DNA from: Pseudomonadota bacterium
GTDB lineage: Bacteria > Pseudomonadota > Alphaproteobacteria > Rhodobacterales > Rhodobacteraceae
Assembly (NCBI GenBank): GCA_021845805.1
Contig: JAJZVD010000005.1
Coordinates: 40,510-104,509, forward strand
Direction: 5' to 3'
Length of the DNA: 64,000 nt
The position numbers and the translations under genes were made by a program. Position 1 is the stretch's first letter. The number at the start of each line of letters is the position of its first letter. The notes beneath the pieces are model-generated. The model was not told where the DNA came from and ran no database searches. It saw nothing but the letters and a program-made list of their open reading frames with translations. Shown here piece by piece: positions 45,314 through 55,150 of this stretch.

Positions 45314-48300
45314 CCGGACCCAGCGCCAGCGAACGGCAGGTGCAGGCGGCCGACCCCGCGGCCTCGACCTGGCTGTCGGCCAATGCGGGGTCGGGCAAGA
45401 CCCGGGTGCTGACCGACCGGGTGGCGCGGATGCTGCTGGACGGTGTGCCGCCGCAGCGCATCCTGTGCCTGACCTACACGAAGGCCGCGGCCAGCGAGAT
45501 GCAGAACCGGCTGTTCTCGCGGCTGGGGGCCTGGGCGATGCTGGCCGATGTGCCGCTCTTGCAGCAACTTCGCGACCTGGGCGCGAAGGCCACGCCCGAC
45601 CTGCTGCCCCGCGCGCGGCAGTTGTTCGCACGGGCGATCGAGACGCCGGGCGGGCTGAAGATCCAGACGATCCATTCGTTCTGCGCCTCGCTTCTGCGGC
45701 GGTTCCCGCTGGAGGCCGGGGTGTCGCCGCAGTTCATGGAAATGGACGACCGCGCCGGGGCGCTGTTGCGCGAAGAGATCGTGGAAGAGATGGCCACCGG
45801 CGCCGCGATGGCGGTGGTGGATGGGGTGGCGCGGCTGCTGGGCGATGCCGATTTCACCGGGCTGACCGACGAGATCTGCGCCCATCGCGCGGGGCTGGAC
45901 ACGCCGCTGACGCGCGACGGGGCGCTGGCGCTCTACGGTCTGCCGCCGGGCACCGGGGCGGCGCAGATCCTGGGGCGGGTGTTCCTGGGCGGCGAGGCGG
46001 ACTGGCTGGCCGGGGTGATCGGCACGCTTCGCACGGGCAAGCCGACGGACGTGACGGCGGCGGGCACCCTTGCGGCGCTGAACCTTGCCGCCCCCACGCT
46101 GGCCGATCTGGCCGTGCTGGAAGACCTGTTCCTGACCGGCAAGGGGGCGAAGGAGCCGTTCACCGCCAAGATCGGCAGCCTGCCCACCAAGGACACCCGC
46201 GGCGCGCTTGGCCCCCTGCTGGTCCGCCTGGAAGACCTGATGCGCCGGGTCGAGGCCACGCGCCCCGACCGCATCGCGCTGCTGGCGGCCGAGCGGGCGC
46301 TGGCATTGCACCGCTTTGCCGCGGAATTCCTGCCGCGCTATGCCCGGCGCAAGGCCGAACGCGGCTGGCTGGACTTCGACGACCTGATCCTGCGGGCCTC
46401 GGCGCTGCTGACCGATGCCTCGGTGGCGCAATGGGTGCTGTTCCGGCTGGACGGCGGGATCGACCATATCCTTGTGGACGAGGCGCAGGACACAAGCCCC
46501 GCGCAATGGCAGGTGATCGCGCTGCTGGCGCAGGAATTCACCGCGGGCCGCAGCGCGCGCGAAACCCCGCGCACCATCTTCGTGGTGGGCGACAAGAAGC
46601 AATCGATCTATTCCTTCCAGGGCGCCGACCTGCGCGAGTTCGACCGGATGCAGGCCGATTTCGCAGGGAGGCTGGCGGCCGTGCAACTGCCGTTCCAGCA
46701 ATTGCTGCTGGAACATTCCTTCCGCTCGTCGAACGCGATCCTGCGGCTGGTCGACCTGACCTTTGACGCGGCACAGGGGCTGGGCGGCGAGGTGCGGCAC
46801 CTGGCCCATCACGGCGACATGCCGGGGCGGGTCGACCTGTGGCCGATCGTGCCGCCGGTCGAAGAGCCAGAGCCCGGCGCCTGGTATGACCCCGTGGACC
46901 TGCGGCGCGACGAACATCATGTGGCGATCCTGGCCCGCCGGGTGGCGCGCGAGGTGCGCGGGCTGATCGACGCGGGCACCCGCATCCCGGTGAGGGGCGG
47001 CAGCGAGAGCCGCCCGCTGAGCGAAGGCGACGTGCTGATCCTGGTGCAGCGCCGGTCGGATCTGTTCCACGAGATCATCCGCACCTGCAAGGCCGAGGGG
47101 CTGGCCATCGCCGGCGCCGACCGGCTGCGGCTGGGCGGCGAGGTGGCGGTGCGCGACCTGACCGCGCTTTTGTCCTTCATCGCGCTGGATGCCGATGACC
47201 TGTCGCTGGCGGCCGCCCTGCGCTCGCCCCTGTTCGGCTGGAGCGAGGCGCAGCTTTACGCGCTGGCCCAGCCGCGCGAGGGCGCGCGGCTGTGGGAGGC
47301 GCTGCGCGACCGGCAGGCCGAACATCCCGGCACCTTCGCGATGCTCTCGGACCTGCGCGACGTGTCTGACTTTCTGCGACCCTATGACCTGATCGAACGC
47401 ATCCTGACCCGCCACCGCGGGCGCGAGGCGCTGCTGGCCCGGCTGGGGCCCGAGGCGGAAGACGGGATCGACGCGCTGCTGGCGCAGGCGCTGGCGTACG
47501 AGCGGATGGAGGTGCCAAGCCTGACCGGGTTCCTCGTCTGGCTCGAATCCGGCGAGGTCGAGGTGAAGCGGCGGCCCGAGGGCGCGGGAAACCGCATCCG
47601 GGTGATGACGGTGCATGGCGCCAAGGGTCTGGAGGCGCCGCTGGTGATCCTGCCCGACACGATGGATCGCAAGGCGCCGGGCGATCCGCGGCTGATCGGG
47701 GTGCAGGGCGCCGTGGTCTGGCGTACCCCGTCCGAAGACAGCCCGCCCGCCCTGACCGCGGCGCGCGACGCGCTTCGGGCGCGGACCGAGGACGAGAACC
47801 TGCGGCTGCTTTATGTGGCGCTGACGCGGGCGCAAAGCTGGCTGATCGTCTGTGGCGCGGGCAAGGCCGAGAAGGACACAAGCTGGTACGCGCAGGTCGC
47901 CCGCGGAATGGAAAGGGCAGGGGCCACCCGGGTCGAGGGCCGTGCCGGGCCCATGCTGCGGCTGACGCACGGGGACTGGCCCGCCGATGGCGCACCGGCC
48001 CGCCCCGAAGGCGCGCCGGTGGCCACGCTGCCGGTCTGGGCGACCGCACCCGCGCCGAAGATCGTACCGCCGCCCGCGCCGCTGTCACCCTCATCCCTCG
48101 GCGGGGCCAAGGCGTTGCCCGGCGAGGGCGCGGGCCGCAGCGAGGCCGAGGCGATGGCGCATGGCACGCGGCTGCACCTGCTGCTGGAACATCTGCCGGG
48201 GCACCCCCCCGCCGCCTGGGCGGGGGTGGCGGCACAGGTTCTGGCAGAGGCGACCGAGGCAGAGCGCGCGCTGGCGCTGGCCGAGGCGGGGCGGGTGCTG

Positions 48301-48645
48301 GGCGCGCCGGCGCTGGCCGCGCTGTTCGCCGAACCGGCGCTGACCGAGGTGGAGGTGACGGCAGAGCTTTTGGGCGGCCGGATGCTGGGCACCATCGACC
48401 GGCTGATCGTGGCGCCCGACCGCATCCGGGTGATCGACTACAAGTCGAACACCGTCGTTCCCGCCCGCCCCGAAGAGGTGCCCGAGGGCCTGTTGCGGCA
48501 GATGGGGGCCTATGCCGCCGCGCTGGCGCAGATCTACCCCGGCCGCCCGGTGGACACCGCGATCCTGTGGACCGCGGTGCCGGTGCTGATGCCGCTGCCT
48601 CCACATCTTGTGGCTGCGGCACTGGCCGCCACCAGCGTCCCTTGA
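45310..48645 (+). CDS. addA: Double-strand break repair helicase AddA
   Basis: A 1111-residue UvrD-type helicase and nuclease. Walker A is STWLSANAGSGKTRVLTDRV (about residues 18-37), Walker B is HILVDEAQDTSP, and later motifs are VVGDKKQSIYSFQGAD, VMTVHGAKGLEAPLV and LLYVALTRAQ. The C-terminal nuclease has RIRVIDYKSNT with its metal and catalytic residues. It pairs with AddB for recombinational repair; the unit tsaE-amgK, murU, addB, addA and then trxA is a common alphaproteobacterial order. Confidence 0.97.
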   Translation: MTGPSASERQVQAADPAASTWLSANAGSGKTRVLTDRVARMLLDGVPPQRILCLTYTKAAASEMQNRLFSRLGAWAMLADVPLLQQLRDLGAKATPDLLPRARQLFARAIETPGGLKIQTIHSFCASLLRRFPLEAGVSPQFMEMDDRAGALLREEIVEEMATGAAMAVVDGVARLLGDADFTGLTDEICAHRAGLDTPLTRDGALALYGLPPGTGAAQILGRVFLGGEADWLAGVIGTLRTGKPTDVTAAGTLAALNLAAPTLADLAVLEDLFLTGKGAKEPFTAKIGSLPTKDTRGALGPLLVRLEDLMRRVEATRPDRIALLAAERALALHRFAAEFLPRYARRKAERGWLDFDDLILRASALLTDASVAQWVLFRLDGGIDHILVDEAQDTSPAQWQVIALLAQEFTAGRSARETPRTIFVVGDKKQSIYSFQGADLREFDRMQADFAGRLAAVQLPFQQLLLEHSFRSSNAILRLVDLTFDAAQGLGGEVRHLAHHGDMPGRVDLWPIVPPVEEPEPGAWYDPVDLRRDEHHVAILARRVAREVRGLIDAGTRIPVRGGSESRPLSEGDVLILVQRRSDLFHEIIRTCKAEGLAIAGADRLRLGGEVAVRDLTALLSFIALDADDLSLAAALRSPLFGWSEAQLYALAQPREGARLWEALRDRQAEHPGTFAMLSDLRDVSDFLRPYDLIERILTRHRGREALLARLGPEAEDGIDALLAQALAYERMEVPSLTGFLVWLESGEVEVKRRPEGAGNRIRVMTVHGAKGLEAPLVILPDTMDRKAPGDPRLIGVQGAVVWRTPSEDSPPALTAARDALRARTEDENLRLLYVALTRAQSWLIVCGAGKAEKDTSWYAQVARGMERAGATRVEGRAGPMLRLTHGDWPADGAPARPEGAPVATLPVWATAPAPKIVPPPAPLSPSSLGGAKALPGEGAGRSEAEAMAHGTRLHLLLEHLPGHPPAAWAGVAAQVLAEATEAERALALAEAGRVLGAPALAALFAEPALTEVEVTAELLGGRMLGTIDRLIVAPDRIRVIDYKSNTVVPARPEEVPEGLLRQMGAYAAALAQIYPGRPVDTAILWTAVPVLMPLPPHLVAAALAATSVP

Positions 48646-48699
48646 CGGGTGGCCCCCTCGCTCATAGGTTCAGGGCCAACCCCAATCAGGAGCCCTGCC

Positions 48700-49020
48700 A
48701 TGGCCACCGTCCACGTTTCCGATGCCACGTTCGATGCCGAGGTCCGCAAGTCGTCCATCCCCGTCGTGGTGGATTTCTGGGCCGAGTGGTGCGGCCCCTG
48801 CCGCCAGATCGGCCCGGCGCTGGAAGAACTGTCGGAAGAATACGCGGGCAAGGTGAAGTTCGTGAAGGTCAATGTGGACGACAACCCCAGCTCGCCCGCC
48901 CAGATGGGCGTGCGTGGCATCCCGGCGCTGTTCCTGTTCAAGGACGGTCAGGTGGTGTCGAACAAGATCGGCGCGGCGCCCAAGGCCTCGCTGAACAGCT
49001 GGATCGCCTCGGCCATCTGA
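48700..49020 (+). CDS. trxA: Thioredoxin
   Basis: A 106-residue thioredoxin 1, the cytoplasmic disulfide reductant. The active site is [17 protein letters not shown] and the cis-Pro loop is [11 protein letters not shown]. The ATG at 48700 has AGGAG eight bases upstream; the short frame before it is not part of the protein. A strong terminator follows. Confidence 0.98.
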   Translation: MATVHVSDATFDAEVRKSSIPVVVDFWAEWCGPCRQIGPALEELSEEYAGKVKFVKVNVDDNPSSPAQMGVRGIPALFLFKDGQVVSNKIGAAPKASLNSWIASAI

Positions 49021-49040
49021 TCCCGGCTTCCACCAGATGC

Positions 49041-49070
49041 GGGGCGCCTTCCGGGGCGCCCCTTTCGTTT
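49041..49070 (+). terminator. Rho-independent terminator of trxA
   Basis: Perfect 8-bp stem GGGGCGCC / GGCGCCCC (49041-49048 and 49055-49062) with a 6-base loop, followed by TTTCGTTT. It is 20 bases beyond the trxA stop and before hslV. Confidence 0.8.
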
Positions 49071-49116
49071 GCGCGCATGCGCCGCCATATAGGCGGAAAC
49101 GAAGGAGGCGACGACG

Positions 49117-49677
49117 ATGGCCGAAGACAGATTCCCCGGCTGGCACGGCACCACGATCCTTGCCGTCCGGCGCGGCGGGCAGGTGGTGGTGGCGGGCGAC
49201 GGGCAGGTCAGCCTGGGCCAGACCGTCATCAAGGGCACCGCGCGCAAGGTGCGGCGGCTGTCGCCCGGGGGCAAGGACATCGTGGCAGGCTTCGCCGGAT
49301 CGACCGCCGATGCCTTCACCCTGCTGGAACGGCTGGAAAAGAAGCTGGAGGCCAGCCCCGGCCAACTGGCCCGCGCCTGCGTCGAGCTGGCGAAGGACTG
49401 GCGGATGGACAAGTACCTGCGCAACCTCGAGGCGATGCTGATCGTCACCGATGGCGCGGCGCTGTTCGTGATTACCGGGGCGGGCGACGTGCTGGAACCC
49501 GAACATGACGTGGCCGCCATCGGATCGGGCGGCAACTTCGCGCTGGCCGCCGCGCGGGGGCTGATGCAATCCGAGCTGACGGCCGAAGAGATCGCGCGCA
49601 AGGCGATGGCGATCGCGGCCGACATCTGCGTCTACACCAACGGCAACCTGACGGTGGAAACCATCGGCCGGGTCTAG
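49117..49677 (+). CDS. hslV: ATP-dependent protease subunit HslV
   Basis: Threonine peptidase of the HslUV proteasome-like complex, 186 residues. The catalytic threonine is Thr12 in WHGTTILAV, so an 11-residue propeptide ([11 protein letters not shown]) is removed; this longer propeptide is normal in alphaproteobacteria. Further landmarks are [14 protein letters not shown] and [21 protein letters not shown] lies eight bases upstream. hslU follows after 50 bases. Confidence 0.98.
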   Translation: MAEDRFPGWHGTTILAVRRGGQVVVAGDGQVSLGQTVIKGTARKVRRLSPGGKDIVAGFAGSTADAFTLLERLEKKLEASPGQLARACVELAKDWRMDKYLRNLEAMLIVTDGAALFVITGAGDVLEPEHDVAAIGSGGNFALAAARGLMQSELTAEEIARKAMAIAADICVYTNGNLTVETIGRV

Positions 49678-49727
49678 TCTTCCCCCCGCGCCCCGGGCCG
49701 CCTACATCTGCGGCCAAGGAGACCCAC

Positions 49728-51032
49728 ATGACCGACCTGACGCCCCGCGAAATCGTATCGGAGCTTGACCGCTTCATCATCGGCCAGCGAGAGGCCAAGC
49801 GTGCCGTGGCCGTGGCGCTGCGCAGCCGATGGCGGCGGCGGCAACTGGCAGACGACCTGCGCGACGAGGTTTACCCGAAGAACATCCTGATGATCGGCCC
49901 GACCGGCGTGGGGAAGACCGAGATCAGCCGCCGTCTGGCCCGGCTGGCGCGGGCGCCCTTCATCAAGGTCGAGGCGACGAAGTTCACCGAGGTGGGCTAC
50001 GTCGGCCGCGATGTGGAACAGATCATCCGCGATCTGGTCGATGCCGCGATCCAGATGACGCGGGCGCAGATGCGCGATGACGTGAAGGCCCGCGCCCATG
50101 CCGCCGCCGAGGACCGGGTGATCGAGGCGCTGGCGGGCCGCGACGCGCGCGAGCAGACGCGCGAGATGTTCCGCGGCAAGCTGAAGCGCGGCGAGCTGGA
50201 TGACACGGTGGTGGAGCTTGAGGTGGCCGACACCACGAACCCGATGCAGGGCTTCGAGATTCCGGGCCAGCCGGGCGGCGTGGGGATGCTGAACATCGGC
50301 GACATCTTCGGCAAGGCGTTCGGCGGGCGGCGCGTGCGGCGCAAGATGCGGGTGGCGGACAGCTATGAACTGCTGCTGGGCGAAGAGGCCGACAAGCTGC
50401 TGGACGACGAGGCCGTGACCCGGGCGGCGCTGGAGTCGGTGCAGGAAGACGGCATCGTCTTCATCGACGAGATCGACAAGGTCTGCGCGCGCGCCGAAAC
50501 CCGCGGCGCCGATGTCAGCCGCGAGGGGGTGCAGCGCGATCTGCTGCCCCTGATCGAGGGCACGACGGTCTCCACCAAGCACGGGCCGGTGAAGACCGAC
50601 CACATCCTGTTCATCGCCTCGGGCGCGTTCCACATTGCCAAGCCATCGGACCTGCTGCCGGAACTTCAGGGCCGCCTGCCGATCCGGGTCGAACTGTCGG
50701 CGCTGACCGAGGATGACTTCGTGCGCATCCTGACCGAGACGGATAACGCGCTGACCCGGCAATACACCGCGCTGCTGGGGGCGGAAGGGGTCACCGTCAG
50801 CTTTACCGACGACGGGATCCGCGCGCTGGCACAGATCGCGGCCGAGGTGAACCGCACGGTGGAAAACATCGGCGCCCGGCGGCTTTACACGGTGATGGAG
50901 CGCGTCTTCGAAGAGCTGAGCTTCACCGCCCCCGACCGCAGCGGCGAGGTCGTTTCGGTCGACGCGGCCTTTGTCGAGACGAATCTCGGCGAATTGATGC
51001 GTGGCGCGGATCTCAGCCGATACGTCCTCTGA
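49728..51032 (+). CDS. hslU: HslU AAA+ unfoldase
   Basis: A 434-residue ClpY-type unfoldase that feeds substrates to HslV. Walker A is [11 protein letters not shown], the insertion domain covers about residues 110-230, Walker B is [13 protein letters not shown] and sensor-1 is LFIASGAFH. The C-terminus ends GADLSRYVL, the tail that activates HslV. Inverted repeat CCCCACC/GGTGGGG downstream (51044-51072) lacks a T-run. Confidence 0.98.
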   Translation: MTDLTPREIVSELDRFIIGQREAKRAVAVALRSRWRRRQLADDLRDEVYPKNILMIGPTGVGKTEISRRLARLARAPFIKVEATKFTEVGYVGRDVEQIIRDLVDAAIQMTRAQMRDDVKARAHAAAEDRVIEALAGRDAREQTREMFRGKLKRGELDDTVVELEVADTTNPMQGFEIPGQPGGVGMLNIGDIFGKAFGGRRVRRKMRVADSYELLLGEEADKLLDDEAVTRAALESVQEDGIVFIDEIDKVCARAETRGADVSREGVQRDLLPLIEGTTVSTKHGPVKTDHILFIASGAFHIAKPSDLLPELQGRLPIRVELSALTEDDFVRILTETDNALTRQYTALLGAEGVTVSFTDDGIRALAQIAAEVNRTVENIGARRLYTVMERVFEELSFTAPDRSGEVVSVDAAFVETNLGELMRGADLSRYVL

Positions 51033-51096
51033 TCCGGCGCTGGCCCCACCGGGCGTTCTGCGCTAGGTGGGGGAAAGCCTCTGACCGGATGCAACC

Positions 51097-52212
51097 GTGA
51101 CCCGCCTGATCGCGCTGATCCTGACGCTTGCAACGCTTGCCGCCTGCGCCCCGCGCGGGCAGATCACGATGGACCCGGCCGCGGCGCGGGTCGGGCAGGT
51201 GGTGCCGGTGTTCGTGGGAACCACGCGCAAACCCGATTCCGCCACCGGCCAGTTCGGCAGCGGCCGGCTGGAGGGGGAAGATTACGTCCAGCTCGACATC
51301 TCGGTTCCGCCCGACCGCAAGCTGGGCACCATCCCGTTTCCGAAGAAGTACGGGCCGCCCGACCCCTACAGCGATTTCCTGACCACCGATCAGAAGCTCT
51401 ACGCCTCGCCCGCGGCCTTCCGCGCCGACCTTGCGCGCGCGATCCGGGCGCAACCGGTCGGCAAGCGCGAGGCCGTGGTCTATGTCCACGGCTTCAACAA
51501 CACCTTCGCCGAGGGCGTCTACCGCATCGCCCAGATCAGCCACGACCTGCAGGTGCCGGGGGTGGCGGTGCATTATTCCTGGCCCTCGGCCGCCAATCCG
51601 CTGAACTACGGCTACGACCGGGACAGCGCGCTGTTCGCCCGCGACGGGCTGGAACGGCTGCTGAACCAGGTGCGCGCGGCCGGGGCCGAACGGATCGTGC
51701 TGCTGGGCCATTCGATGGGCGCGGAACTGGTGATGGAGGTGCTGCGCCAGATGAAGCTTGACGGCAATACCGCCGTGCTGAGCCATCTGGGCGGGGTTGT
51801 TCTGATGTCGCCCGACATCGACGTGGAAGTGTTCCGCGAACAGGCGCTGCGCATCGGCACGCTGCCGCAGCCCTTCATCATCTTCACCTCGCAGAAGGAC
51901 CGGGCGCTGGCACTGTCGGCGCGGCTGACGGGGCAAAGGCAGCGGCTGGGCAACCTGAAGGATGTAAGCCGGGTCGCGGATCTGAAGCTGACGATCTTCG
52001 AGGTCGGCGCATTCTCCGAAGGGGTGGGGCATTTCACGGCGGCCACCTCGCCCGCGCTGATCCGCATCCTGGGCCGGATCAGCGATGTGGACCAGGCCTA
52101 TGCCAGTGACCGCACCGGCCGCACCGGCCTGCTGCCCGGCGTAGTGCTGACGGTGCAGAACGCAACGCAGATCATCCTGAACCCGACCGCAACGCTGGCC
52201 ACCACCAACTAG
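51097..52212 (+). CDS. Lipoprotein alpha/beta hydrolase (DUF900 type)
   Basis: A 371-residue protein, GTG start, with a lipoprotein signal: hydrophobic MTRLIALILTLATLAACAP with lipobox LAAC (Cys17). The body has an alpha/beta hydrolase fold: AVVYVHGFNNTFAEGVYR (oxyanion strand), the nucleophile elbow LLGHSMGAEL, and a late His in EGVGHFTA. It probably acts on an ester at the outer membrane or periplasm. It ends in CTAG, shared with the convergent smr stop. Confidence 0.85.
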   Translation: MTRLIALILTLATLAACAPRGQITMDPAAARVGQVVPVFVGTTRKPDSATGQFGSGRLEGEDYVQLDISVPPDRKLGTIPFPKKYGPPDPYSDFLTTDQKLYASPAAFRADLARAIRAQPVGKREAVVYVHGFNNTFAEGVYRIAQISHDLQVPGVAVHYSWPSAANPLNYGYDRDSALFARDGLERLLNQVRAAGAERIVLLGHSMGAELVMEVLRQMKLDGNTAVLSHLGGVVLMSPDIDVEVFREQALRIGTLPQPFIIFTSQKDRALALSARLTGQRQRLGNLKDVSRVADLKLTIFEVGAFSEGVGHFTAATSPALIRILGRISDVDQAYASDRTGRTGLLPGVVLTVQNATQIILNPTATLATTN

Positions 52213-52787
52213 CGCGTCCGCCGCAGGTAGACGTAATAGGCCCCGGCGCCGCCGTGGCGCAGATGCGCCTCTGTCACCTGAAGCACATGGGCGCCCAGCG
52301 GGGGCAGCGCCAGCCAGTGCGGCACCTGCTGGCGCAAGACACCGCTGCGCTGGGGAAGGGGGCCGTAATCGTCGCTGCCGCGGCCCTTTCCGGTAATCAC
52401 CAGCACCAGGCGCAGCCCGTCGGACTGCGCATCCAGGATGAAGCGGGTCAGGCGCGGATGGGCCTCGGCCACGGTCATGCCGTGCAGGTCGATCCGGGCT
52501 TCGGGCGCCAGCTTGCCCCGGGTCATGCGGGCATGGGTCTTGGCATCCATCCGCACCGGCGCATGGCCCGGCGGCTGCCGAAGGTCGAACGACACCGGCG
52601 GATGCGGCACGCGGCTGCCGATGTGGAACGGCGCCATCTCGGGCGCGCGCGGGGCCGGTGCGGGCGCGGGCGGCTGCGCTTCGGGCGGGCGCGGGGCGCG
52701 GGGGTGCATGGGGGCCGCGGTGCGCGCGACGCGCAGCCACAGCTCTTCCTCGTCGGGGCGCAGGTCGCGCGGGCGACGGCGGCTCAT
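52209..52787 (-). CDS. Smr-domain endonuclease-like protein
   Basis: A 192-residue protein. The proline-rich N-terminal half (about 25-90) has no fold I can see; the C-terminal Smr (MutS2-related) domain spans about 95-190 with RIDLHGMTVAEAHPRLTRFI and VITGKGRGSD..GVLRQQVPHWL. Smr domains cut branched or structured nucleic acids. Its ATG overlaps the mltA stop in ATGA. It is probably cytoplasmic; the target is unknown. Confidence 0.9.
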   Translation of the reverse strand: MSRRRPRDLRPDEEELWLRVARTAAPMHPRAPRPPEAQPPAPAPAPRAPEMAPFHIGSRVPHPPVSFDLRQPPGHAPVRMDAKTHARMTRGKLAPEARIDLHGMTVAEAHPRLTRFILDAQSDGLRLVLVITGKGRGSDDYGPLPQRSGVLRQQVPHWLALPPLGAHVLQVTEAHLRHGGAGAYYVYLRRTR

Positions 52788-53818
52788 TCCCGCGCACCTG
52801 CGTTGGCAAGGGTCGCGCCCGCCAGCGGCATCAGCACGAACATCCGGCCGCTGTCGCGCATGCTGCCTGCCAGCTCTCCGGCCCGGAAGCCCGAGCCGAC
52901 GAAGACATCGGCGCGTTCGGGCCCCTTGATCGCGGTGCCCACGTCCTGCGCCACCATCAGCCGACGCATCGGCTGGTTGCCATCGGTGTCGATCCAGACC
53001 GGGGCGCCAAGCGGCACATGGCGCGGGTCGACCGCCAGGGTGCGGCCAGCGGTCACCGGCACCGCCAACCCGCCGATGGGGCCCAGCGCCGGGTCAAGGC
53101 TGACCGGCCGGAAGAACACGTAGGACGGGTTCGTCCACATCAGGGCGCGCCCGTCCGCGGGGTTGGCGTGGATCCAGTTGCGGATCATGCGCGCCGAAAT
53201 CCGGGCGGCCGGAAAGACTCCGCGATCCGCCAGTTCGCGCCCGATCGAGCGGTAGGGGCGGTTGTTCTTGGCGGCAAACCCCACCCGCATCACATGGCCA
53301 TCGGGCATCACCAGACGGCCAGAGCCCTGAACCTGCAGGAAGAACACATCAACCGGGTCCGCCAGCCAGGCCAGTTCCAGCCCGCGCCCCGCCAGAAGGC
53401 CCTGCCCCTCGATTGTGGCGCGGTCGTACCAGACCTCGCCGGGCTGCAACTCGGGCGGCTTGCGATAGATCGGATATGCAAATCGCGCGGTGCGCACCGG
53501 CGAGGCCTGAAGTTCCGGCTCGTAGTAGCCGGTGAACAGCGTGGGGCCGCGGGCGGGCACCGCCACGGGGCGGAAGTAGCGCTCGAAGAACGCGCGCGCA
53601 TCGGTCTGGCGTGGGGCCGCGGCACAGGCCGCCGCCCATTCGGGTTCGTCCGCCAGCGCCGGGCAGCTTGTCACGAAGGCGCGCAGGGCCGCGCCCTGGT
53701 CATCCTGATCCCATCCGGGCAGGTCGGCGAAGCTCAGCGGCGCGGCGAGAGACGACACGGGGCACAGAACGGTCAGGGCCAGAAGGATCGGGGCAATGGC
53801 ATGCGCCACGCCCCTCAT
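52784..53818 (-). CDS. mltA: Membrane-bound lytic murein transglycosylase A (MltA)
   Basis: Cuts glycan strands of peptidoglycan and forms 1,6-anhydro-MurNAc ends. The 344 residues begin with a signal peptide (hydrophobic stretch at about 8-25, no lipobox seen). They include LFTGYYEPELQAS, QVQGSGRLVMPDG and the 3D-domain part VAQDVGTAIKGPERADVFVG with the catalytic Asp. Its anhydro-muropeptide products are the substrate of the salvage operon at 1-7750. It is coupled by ATGA to both the Tim44-like gene before it and smr after it. Confidence 0.95.
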   Translation of the reverse strand: MRGVAHAIAPILLALTVLCPVSSLAAPLSFADLPGWDQDDQGAALRAFVTSCPALADEPEWAAACAAAPRQTDARAFFERYFRPVAVPARGPTLFTGYYEPELQASPVRTARFAYPIYRKPPELQPGEVWYDRATIEGQGLLAGRGLELAWLADPVDVFFLQVQGSGRLVMPDGHVMRVGFAAKNNRPYRSIGRELADRGVFPAARISARMIRNWIHANPADGRALMWTNPSYVFFRPVSLDPALGPIGGLAVPVTAGRTLAVDPRHVPLGAPVWIDTDGNQPMRRLMVAQDVGTAIKGPERADVFVGSGFRAGELAGSMRDSGRMFVLMPLAGATLANAGARE

Positions 53819-54480
53819 TCGCTGGTCGCGACCAACTGCCAGTTCGGGTCGGCAGAGCCCATCTGCCGCGCGAAGGTCCAGACATCGCGCTGGCGGCGGA
53901 TCTCGGTGGGGCTGCCTTCGACCACGTTGCCATCCTTGTCGTGCACGACAAGGGTGAATTCGCCCACGAAGCGCACCGTCACCTCGCCCGTGCGGGTGGC
54001 GGCGGTGTAGACCGCGTCATCCAGCACCAGTTCGCGCACGCCCACGAAGGTCGCCTCGACCGTCAGGCCCTGCGCATGGCGGGCGGCAATCGTTTCTTCG
54101 AACGAGTGGATCACGTCCGGCCCAAGGAACGGGCGCACCGGCGTCAGGTCGCCACGGTGGAAGGCCATCAGGATCATCTCGTAGGCGCCGCGCGCGCCGC
54201 GAAGGAAGTCGCCGACGCGGAACGCGGGCTCGGCCACCTTCATCGCACCCAGCGCCTGCGCCGCGGCAGAGCCATCGGCGACGTGGTCGATGATGTCGTT
54301 ATCCGGGGTGCCCGGCGCGCGCGGCGGCTCGACCCGCAGCCGTTCGGCGGGGCGGTCGGTGGCAACCGGAAGCACGGGGCGTTCGAAACCGTCGCGGGTG
54401 CCCAGAACGCTGCGCAGGCGCAGGATCAGGAAAACCGCGATGGCGGCAAGCACCAGAAGCTGGATCACGGCAGAGTTCAT
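53815..54480 (-). CDS. Tim44/TimA-domain membrane protein
   Basis: A 221-residue protein. An N-terminal transmembrane helix (about 4-22, AVIQLLVLAAIAVFLILRLR) is followed by a Tim44-like domain at about 85-215 with AYEMILMAFHRGDLTPVRPFL and VWTFARQMGSADPNWQL. The domain binds membranes and partner proteins in mitochondria; bacterial homologues (TimA) form part of envelope biogenesis. The ATG at 54480 is used; longer frames are not family-like. It lies between fxsA/secB (divergent) and mltA, as usual in alphaproteobacteria. Confidence 0.9.
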   Translation of the reverse strand: MNSAVIQLLVLAAIAVFLILRLRSVLGTRDGFERPVLPVATDRPAERLRVEPPRAPGTPDNDIIDHVADGSAAAQALGAMKVAEPAFRVGDFLRGARGAYEMILMAFHRGDLTPVRPFLGPDVIHSFEETIAARHAQGLTVEATFVGVRELVLDDAVYTAATRTGEVTVRFVGEFTLVVHDKDGNVVEGSPTEIRRQRDVWTFARQMGSADPNWQLVATSE

Positions 54481-54584
54481 CGCATCCTCGGGCGGCGCCG
54501 GGGTTGTTATCTTGGCGCCGTCATCCCTATGTAGGGCAGGCATTGCCGCAAGTCTACCAAGCGGCCTGCGGAAAGGGGTCGCAC

Positions 54585-55064
54585 ATGCCGATCATCGCCG
54601 TTTTCCTGGGGCTACCGCTGATCGAGATCGCGCTCTTCGCCTCGATCGGAGCCTGGTTGGGCGTGGGTACCACGCTGCTGCTGGTCATGGCCAGCAGCCT
54701 GCTGGGCTATTCCGTCCTGCGGGTGCTGGGCCGCACCACCGCGCAAGAGGTCACGCGCGCGCTCCAGCAGATGCGCGACCCCGCCCAGGGGATGGCGCAT
54801 GGCGTGCTGCAGCTTCTGGCGGGTGTCCTGCTGCTGATCCCGGGGTTCCTGACCAGCGCCATCGGGCTTCTGCTGCTGATCCCGCCGGTGCGGGGGCTTG
54901 TGATGGCCTATGCCGCGCGGAACATGACCGGCACGGTGATCCTGCGGCAATCCGGCGCGACGCAATGGCGTGCGGCGCCCACCGACACGATCGACGGCGA
55001 ATTCACCGAAATCGAGCCGCCGAAGCGACCGACCCACCGCCCGTCGGGCTGGACCCAGCATTAG
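54585..55064 (+). CDS. fxsA: FxsA-family membrane protein
   Basis: A 159-residue inner-membrane protein. It begins MPIIAVFLGLPLIEIALFA, with two further helices (about 27-46 and 75-100) and the typical QLLAGVLLLIPGFLTSAIG. FxsA in E. coli affects phage exclusion by F; its normal role is open. A GGAAAGGGG site precedes the ATG. It is divergent from the Tim44-like gene and followed by secB. Confidence 0.92.
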   Translation: MPIIAVFLGLPLIEIALFASIGAWLGVGTTLLLVMASSLLGYSVLRVLGRTTAQEVTRALQQMRDPAQGMAHGVLQLLAGVLLLIPGFLTSAIGLLLLIPPVRGLVMAYAARNMTGTVILRQSGATQWRAAPTDTIDGEFTEIEPPKRPTHRPSGWTQH

Positions 55065-55150
55065 GCACCCCGTCGCGGGCGCCATTGAGACGGGCGGAGC
55101 CACCTGCTAGAGAAGGCGCCAAAGCAGAACGGCGTTCACAGGAGGTTGCA

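Noticed and set aside
42989..45631. 880-codon antisense frame opposite addB
   Set aside because: Same artefact; AddB motifs are on the plus strand and overlaps with murU and addA fix the frame.
45232..47970. 912-codon antisense frame opposite addA
   Set aside because: AddA helicase motifs lie on the plus strand; the antisense product has no recognisable domain.
51044..51072. Terminator after hslU (CCCCACC/GGTGGGG)
   Set aside because: The stem is short with a 15-base loop and no T-run.
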